Source of the DNA: Aquila chrysaetos chrysaetos
Lineage: Eukaryota > Chordata > Aves > Accipitriformes > Accipitridae
Assembly (NCBI RefSeq): GCF_900496995.4
Contig: NC_044005.1
Location: forward strand, 26,541,363 to 26,605,362
Length of the DNA stretch: 64,000 nucleotides
Direction: 5' to 3'
Part shown: positions 58,966 to 64,000 of the stretch, in pieces
How the letters are laid out: each line of letters opens with the position of its first letter
Position numbering within the stretch: the stretch's first letter is position 1
Notes under the pieces: generated by a model
Databases searched by the model: none
Seen by the model: only the letters and a program-made list of their open reading frames with translations
Told to the model about the DNA's origin: nothing
Program-made: the position numbers and the translations under genes

Positions 58966-61456
58966 CGGGTTAGCGTTATTTCCTGGCGCGTCTCAGCCCC
59001 TTCTCTTTATGACTCACGTGGAACCAGAAAGCTGCTTCAAGCTGCCCTCTTGCTACAAGAATGAAAGGGAAGAAAAGGGAACGTCCTGATGTTCAGAGAT
59101 ACATTTTGTTTTGAGAGAGCAGGGCGATCAAAGCGAGAGCTGAGAGATGGGTTGTGTGCGCAGGAAGCTAGTCGCTGGCCGGCGTTCTGCCTCTGTGCTT
59201 GCATCCAAAACCTTACCCACCCCAACGCCGAAGGCTTGGCTCAGCCCACAGGGAGACATGAAGCCTTTTGCCTCTAGGGCACAGACTGTAGTTCAGGTCT
59301 AGGCCTGAGGGAGGAGGGGAAAAAAAAAAGATTAAAAAGGACGTTGTACTCTCTTGCTCAAGTATTTTTTTAGTGCCCATCACCACAGTGAGTGGGTGGA
59401 GAGCTAAGAGTTGCAGCTCGTTTGATAGCCTAAGGCACAACTAAGTTACACATCCAATCTGACGCACAAGTACTAACTGATCAGTTCTCCTGGCTCTCCA
59501 AGTGTGGGTCTTGGTCGCTGCTTCTTTGCTGAGGCACACGGGGAGAAAATCACTTATCGAAGCTGTATGTAAACTAGAACTGCAGCCCATGCTGGAAAGC
59601 ACTACCACAAGGTGTCTTCTTGGCTATTCCATTGCACTTTCCTTGGGGCTCTGATCAGTTGTTTAAGTTTCCACCCCCTCTCCCTGGACTGTGGCAGCCT
59701 GGAAAAGCCAGATTTGCCTTGATTAAATCACAGAGTCCAATCTTCACATCTCCTAAAATCAAGGCAAGTTTTGCCATTGATTTCAGCAGAGCAAGGAGTA
59801 CTATGAGCCTTTATTTCTATCATAGGATGTCACCTCACAGCCCTCTACTTCCAAGCCCTGGGGCACATGGCTATCTATATCTCTACAACGGGGTTTTGGG
59901 CAGACACACATTGTTTTAAATGGTAATGGTCCCACCATCCATTTTCTGGCCCCTCACAGGCTCCCTGGGCTGCCTGGACCACATGTTGAACACACTGCCC
60001 TGGAGCACGGCACTGGAGGAAGAAGGATGCAGCGATGAGCAGGCATGCTCTGTGGGATGGGATCTGATCAACACTGCGGCTAGCCAGCTCCAGCTGAAAT
60101 AGGCTTGTGAGGCAGTAATCAATCTCTAGCAGAAGTGTTGTTTCTCCTCATGTCCTAATAGGTGGGCTTGCTTAGCAGAAACAACAAAGGAGGAAAGCTC
60201 TGGCAAGTGGGACTTTAGGAACTGGCACGAAAGAACAAGCTGACAGAGAAAGTTCACAAGGCTCATTGAACCTCAGCCTACTCAGTGCATTGTCCAGCAA
60301 CAGATGTTCCCAGGGTTCCCCTACTCGCTCACTGCTAGAGAGCTGACCAGCAGAGCTGTTCAGAGCTGCCACTGAGCAACAGAAAAAACAACAACACTCA
60401 ATATGAATTCCTGCTGTGTGGGAAAACAGCGCTGCAGTTTCTAGAGGTATTCACCACACATCTTCGGTCCCTGAGAACAGGGACTCCCATCCAAGTGATC
60501 ACGTTTTTGGTCTCCAGCAAGCACCAGGGCCAACTCACACCAAACGGCTCTTGAGGTTACAGGAGCATTTCAGTTTCCATTTAAAGGGAAAAGCACACTT
60601 CTGATCCTCATGGTTACACAGAATAACTGACTGCTAAAGGAGACAGAACTAGAATGCAAAGAAAAAGTACCTAATGTTGTTTGGTTTTTTCAAATTCCAC
60701 AACAGAGAACAAACTTGCGATTCTGAAGTACCAGGCCAAAGACTTCTTTCTTGTTATTTGCCTCACCAAAAACATTTAAATGAAAAACACTAGAAAGAGC
60801 TAGGTGTTTATTACTGAACGGCACCTTGTGCTGTCATCTGAGAGCAACAGCTTCTGAAAGAAGATATTTTAAGAAATTGGATTAAGAACTTGAGAATAGT
60901 AGAGGGGTTATATGGGGAGGGGGCCTGAGGGAGGGGGAAATAGGGCCAAGCATGTAGATCAGGTCATTGTAGGTCTCTTTCCGCAGGTAAACTGCATTAA
61001 GCTAGACTTCACAGCCAATTTAGAGGTGACCTACAAAGGCCAGACAAGTTTTTAGCCTTGGGTTTGATAGATACCAAAGGGTTGCAAACTGCATGTGTTC
61101 TTCAACAGGGTTTTGCTTTTTTAAACTAGAAATATTTGGGACAGCAAGGATAGTACCCCCTGAATTTGCTGGTAAATTCCTTGGAGATGCAGAGAACTAA
61201 AGAAGGAAGATGCTTTGTCCTCAGTCAAAAAAAATCAAAGAGACTTCACCCTGAGCACACTCTGCCACCTCAGCAGCTTACATGGACTGTTACCAAAAAT
61301 GTCACACTCTTGTTCCATTTTTGTCATGCAGGCTTCATTTTCTAGGGGAGCAAGATGCTACAATCCTACTAGTTCTTCCATTGCCCAGTATCTTTCAGGA
61401 AAAAGAAGTCAAAGAAAACTTCACTAACAGAGAAAAAATAAACAGAAATCTAGCTT

Positions 61457-61558
61457 AGAAAAAAAAAAAAAGGAAAAAGGAAGAAGAAAAAAAGAAAAAG
61501 GGAAATTAAAAAAAAAAAAGGAAATTATAAAAAAAAAAGAAAAAAGGGGGAAAAAAGG
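61457..61558 (+). repeat. A/G-rich low-complexity tract
   Basis: About 100 bp of A-runs broken by G or GG (A12, A9 and similar blocks), ending in a G5A6 junction. Simple sequence with no recognisable element attached. Confidence 0.9.
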
Positions 61559-61866
61559 CCAGCTCTTTTTCCAGGCTCCTCTGGGCACTGCAAAGACACA
61601 GGAATGGGCACAAATCTAGCATTTTCCCTTTGCAGAAAACCCTTGCAAGTCACACTAAGCAGGATTAAAAGGAAAAAAATCCCCCATCACAGCCTTGGTA
61701 CTGAGAGATTCTCAGATGACTCTTCTGTCTCTTAGGGACTTTCCTTTTTCTGCCAGTTATTTTTACTGAGTCTAAACAGAAACACCAAGGAGAGCTCACC
61801 CCAGCAATGACATGGAGGGACAAGAGGACAAGAGCCTGTTAGCATTCCTGGAACATCCAGCCTATT

Positions 61867-61910
61867 AAAAAAAAAAAAGAAAAAAGAAAAAGGGGGGGGA
61901 GAGGAAAAAG
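61867..61910 (+). repeat. A-rich/G8 low-complexity tract
   Basis: Run of A residues followed by A/G mix and eight consecutive G residues. Simple sequence. Confidence 0.9.
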
Positions 61911-62019
61911 CCCACCCTGGGCCTGCACATTGCAGCTTACCGCCATCTTGATGTCCTTGATGCGTGCCGATGGCATGGAGGCGGCTGGCACCAGATCAGC
62001 CCAAGAGAAGGAATGAGAG

Positions 62020-62270
62020 GCCAATGGAGATTTATGTGAGGAGAGTGAGATGGACAAGGTAAAATTGTCAGGAGGAGTTGTTAGAAAGTAAAATATATTG
62101 TGACAATTCCACTCCTGCCGTTCATCAATAAACTGACAGATCATTTAGTGTCAATTAGGAGTGATAGATGGACAAGTCCCCATGATCCTGGGCCAAAATT
62201 AATGGCTGGGAGGGAGAGGGTGATTGAAAATGACGGCTGACATTGAGAGGAAAGTCCTGAAGGTCCCCAA
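62020..62270. promoter_or_regulatory. Putative conserved non-coding element 12
   Basis: Non-repetitive block with TGTCAGGAGG, AAAATATATTGTGACAATTCC, CATCAATAAACTGACAG (MEIS/TGIF core), GTGTCAATTAGG (62151-62162), CCAAAATTAATGG (62193-62205) and AAAATGACGGCTGACA. Motif order and density resemble deeply conserved enhancers. It lies in the large IFT43 5' intron. Inferred from composition. Confidence 0.5.
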
Positions 62271-63539
62271 GGGGCCATTACTTGCCTCATTCCCTTGCAG
62301 ATCAATGCAGGGACAAACCCAAAAACAGACACTTCAAGACAAAACTTAATCAGACTTCCTTTTCTTTCTTCTCCTTCTAAGTTGTGCCCCCTCACTTGGC
62401 AGCCTTGATCCTTTGTGCCTATACTCTTCACATCATTGAGGACATCCACAGATGGCTGCAAGATGCAGAGCGAGGCTGCCGTCTTCCCCACAGCCAGGAG
62501 CCTGGCTCCATTCCTAACATGGCAGTGTCACAGGGAAGCCCAGCCTGAGATTTACCTCAACACTGCTGGACTGGGAGTAGAGGGCAGAAGCAATGACACT
62601 AACTTCCCCCTACCATGTCAGATAGAGAAACTCATGAGCACTTTACTACTCCCACTTGCAAGACAGGGATGGCTAGAGGTTTTATAAACCAGGCACTCTC
62701 TGGGGTCATTTCGTGTAGATACAACGCAGGATAGTTTAAGCCCATATTTTTGAAACAGGAGGTTTTTAACTTTACTTACCTCTAGAGACCTTGAATCATA
62801 AAACCCCTTAATCTCTTAAATAACTTTCCTTCAGCTCCAGGGTGCAATCTCACCATTGCCCACCCTCCAGAGCGCTAAATGATATCTACACAGAAGCTGG
62901 GTTACCCTGCTCTAAAGGTCACCCCAATTGCATTCCCCTCCTTCCTACAGGCCCTTAATATTTACCTTCTTGTTAAATGCATTCCTGGACACAGTACCAC
63001 CACTTCTGTTCCAAAATACTTCAGCGTGGTCATTCTCCTAAACAAGCCTTGATTATTCCAACTCTGTATGACCTATCAGTCAGGAGAAATTTCAGTTGTA
63101 GCTGGAGCACCTGTTGCTAAACTGCCACAATGCCTGTAGAAGAAAGGAGGTACACGTGCAGGCACTGGAAGGCACTTCCTACTGAAAACAGCATTTGCGT
63201 TTGCTTGCAGGGCCACGTGAAATGAGCTGTGTTTATTCCACAACAACCTTAGCTGCTGCCTGCAGAACTGTATGAATTTTAAGGGGCTGACTGCAAGACC
63301 AAAGGGATCAAGGACCCAAGTGAACTGGAAGGGTCCCAAGAAGCAAGGAAATAAAGATGATAATAATAGGGAGAAAAATGGATGAAGTTCTGTAAGGAAA
63401 GTCAGAGAGATGAGATCAGCAGAAGCTGGAATTAAATGGATCCTGGAAGCACCTCTCCTTTGTCAAATCCTCACCAGTATGCAAAACTAAGTTCCCTTTT
63501 CCCACTGGCAAGCGCTTTGTGTTTCTTCCTTCTGATGCA

Positions 63540-63720
63540 TGAGATAACCTGACAATAAACCTCTGCTTTGCTTGTCACAAGTGTCAACACTGATGTCATT
63601 AAGGACATCAGCACAGCGTTCAGAATGGCACTTGGGCTCCATCCAGTGGTTAGAGAGCTGCTTCTGTAGCAAAACCAGCTGTAATTACTGTTATTTATGT
63701 AATCTCAGCAGGGTACTAGG
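63540..63720. promoter_or_regulatory. Putative conserved non-coding element 13
   Basis: Contains CTGACAATAAACC, GTGTCAACACTGATGTCATTAAGG, CTGTAATTACTGTTATTTATG (63680-63700) and CAGCTG (63677-63682). Non-repetitive, AT-core-rich. Candidate enhancer near the predicted IFT43 exon at the window edge. Confidence 0.4.
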
Positions 63721-63976
63721 CCCCAGGTGGCTGCCTGGGTTCTTGGCTGGTCCCCTTTCCTCTAATACTGGGGCTAGAATATTGCTGGGGCAGCAATGGG
63801 ACTGCTTCTTCTCATAGAGAGTGATTCTTCTCTCTTGACTACAAATTTAAATAAATACAGCAGATTCAGGTGCAGAGACCCACATTGGTAAGGAAAAAAG
63901 ATTCTTCTCTCACTACTTTGCACCATTTATTTGCTGATTGCAGAGGACCAGTCTGAGGGTTTGCTCAGACACTTAC

Positions 63977-64000
63977 CTGCAGTCCTCATCATTATCCATT
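63977..64000 (-). CDS. IFT43: Probable IFT43 exon, 3' end only (cut by window edge)
   Basis: The last 24 bases read on the minus strand end in '...GAGGACTGCAG' followed by a consensus donor GTAAGTG (63976-63970). Read in the frame that leaves two bases over, it encodes MDNDEDC plus AG. The micro-exon at 54241 starts with exactly one G that completes AGG (Arg), so the join is in phase and gives ...DEDC-R-SGRKHAEEVED. The acidic stretch would correspond to the segment before 'FRRKASEEIED' in human, which is poorly conserved. The Met here is not claimed to be the start. Partial exon; identification is an inference from phase and position. Confidence 0.6.

Larger units (their letters stand above)
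54242..63976 (-). other. IFT43: IFT43 intron, about 9.7 kb (predicted)
   Basis: Lies between the micro-exon and the probable exon at the window edge. It contains an isolated CpG island (58235-58965), enhancer-like blocks (58000-58230, 62020-62270, 63540-63720) and A-rich low-complexity tracts (61457-61558, 61867-61910). Between 54242 and 58000, and between 59000 and 61450, I see no exon, RNA gene or clear transposon. An unrecognised extra small exon cannot be excluded. Confidence 0.6.
36583..64000 (-). other. IFT43: IFT43 gene, 3' portion (IFT-A complex subunit)
   Basis: IFT43 is a small peripheral subunit of the intraflagellar transport A complex, with IFT122, IFT139, IFT140, IFT121 and IFT144. 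The complex drives retrograde transport in cilia and entry of membrane proteins; human mutations cause cranioectodermal dysplasia. Six minus-strand exons (54241 to 36583) and a probable seventh at the window edge encode the middle and C-terminus. All internal junctions are GT-AG and reading phases agree across every join. The joined frame gives about 133 residues of a protein that is about 208 long in human. The conserved signatures [32 protein letters not shown] and [15 protein letters not shown] are present. The N-terminus, start codon and promoter are outside the window. In human the gene lies between TGFB3 and GPATCH2L. Confidence 0.97.

Noticed and set aside
61936..62040. Exon-like minus-strand segment ending at a GTAAGC donor (61936)
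   Set aside because: The donor matches consensus, but none of the three frames both fits the phase needed by the 54241 exon and resembles IFT43. It lies beside an enhancer-like block. Not called without transcript evidence.
59000..64000. TGFB3 first exon
   Set aside because: Expected near the 5' end of IFT43 from human gene order, but no TGFB3 coding sequence is seen on either strand.
1..64000. tRNA genes, CRISPR arrays, operons or other prokaryotic features
   Set aside because: None found; intron-exon structure, CR1 and LTR content show vertebrate nuclear DNA.

Overview
This is vertebrate nuclear DNA, almost certainly from a bird. Coding density is very low and the one recognisable gene is split into short exons with canonical GT-AG introns. 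The interspersed repeats fit an avian genome: old CR1 LINE fragments, ancient SINE relics, and two solo LTRs, one of a minisatellite-bearing type that I recognise from bird genomes. The species cannot be told from the sequence.

The only protein-coding gene I can support is IFT43, a subunit of the intraflagellar transport A (IFT-A) complex of cilia, on the minus strand. Six exons with the stop codon lie between 36583 and 54241. A probable seventh exon is cut by the right window edge (63977-64000). The six interior exons join in a consistent reading frame and encode about 133 residues that match the central and C-terminal parts of vertebrate IFT43. The 5' end and promoter lie beyond position 64000.

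Layout: 1-36.3 kb lies 3' of IFT43 and is non-coding. It holds several blocks that look like conserved developmental enhancers (about 2.2, 4.2, 8.9, 11.2, 19.2, 23.6, 26.7, 29.5, 30.3 and 31.8 kb), CR1 fragments (5.6, 7.5, 22.5 and 33.1 kb), MIR-like relics (28.0 and 32.5 kb), a 230-bp solo LTR with a perfect 6-bp target duplication (12.1 kb), and a 5S rRNA-headed SINE (35.9 kb). 36.3-64 kb is IFT43. Its 14.2-kb intron carries a 1.2-kb solo LTR in the same orientation as the gene, only 92 bp past an exon's 5' splice site. Its 9.7-kb intron carries an isolated CpG island (58.2-59.0 kb) and enhancer-like blocks at 58.1, 62.1 and 63.6 kb.

In human, IFT43 lies between TGFB3 and GPATCH2L. No exon of either neighbour is recognisable here, so the left 36 kb probably belongs to the long spacer between IFT43 and GPATCH2L. 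Conservation of the enhancer-like blocks is inferred from their base composition and motif content only; no alignment was possible.
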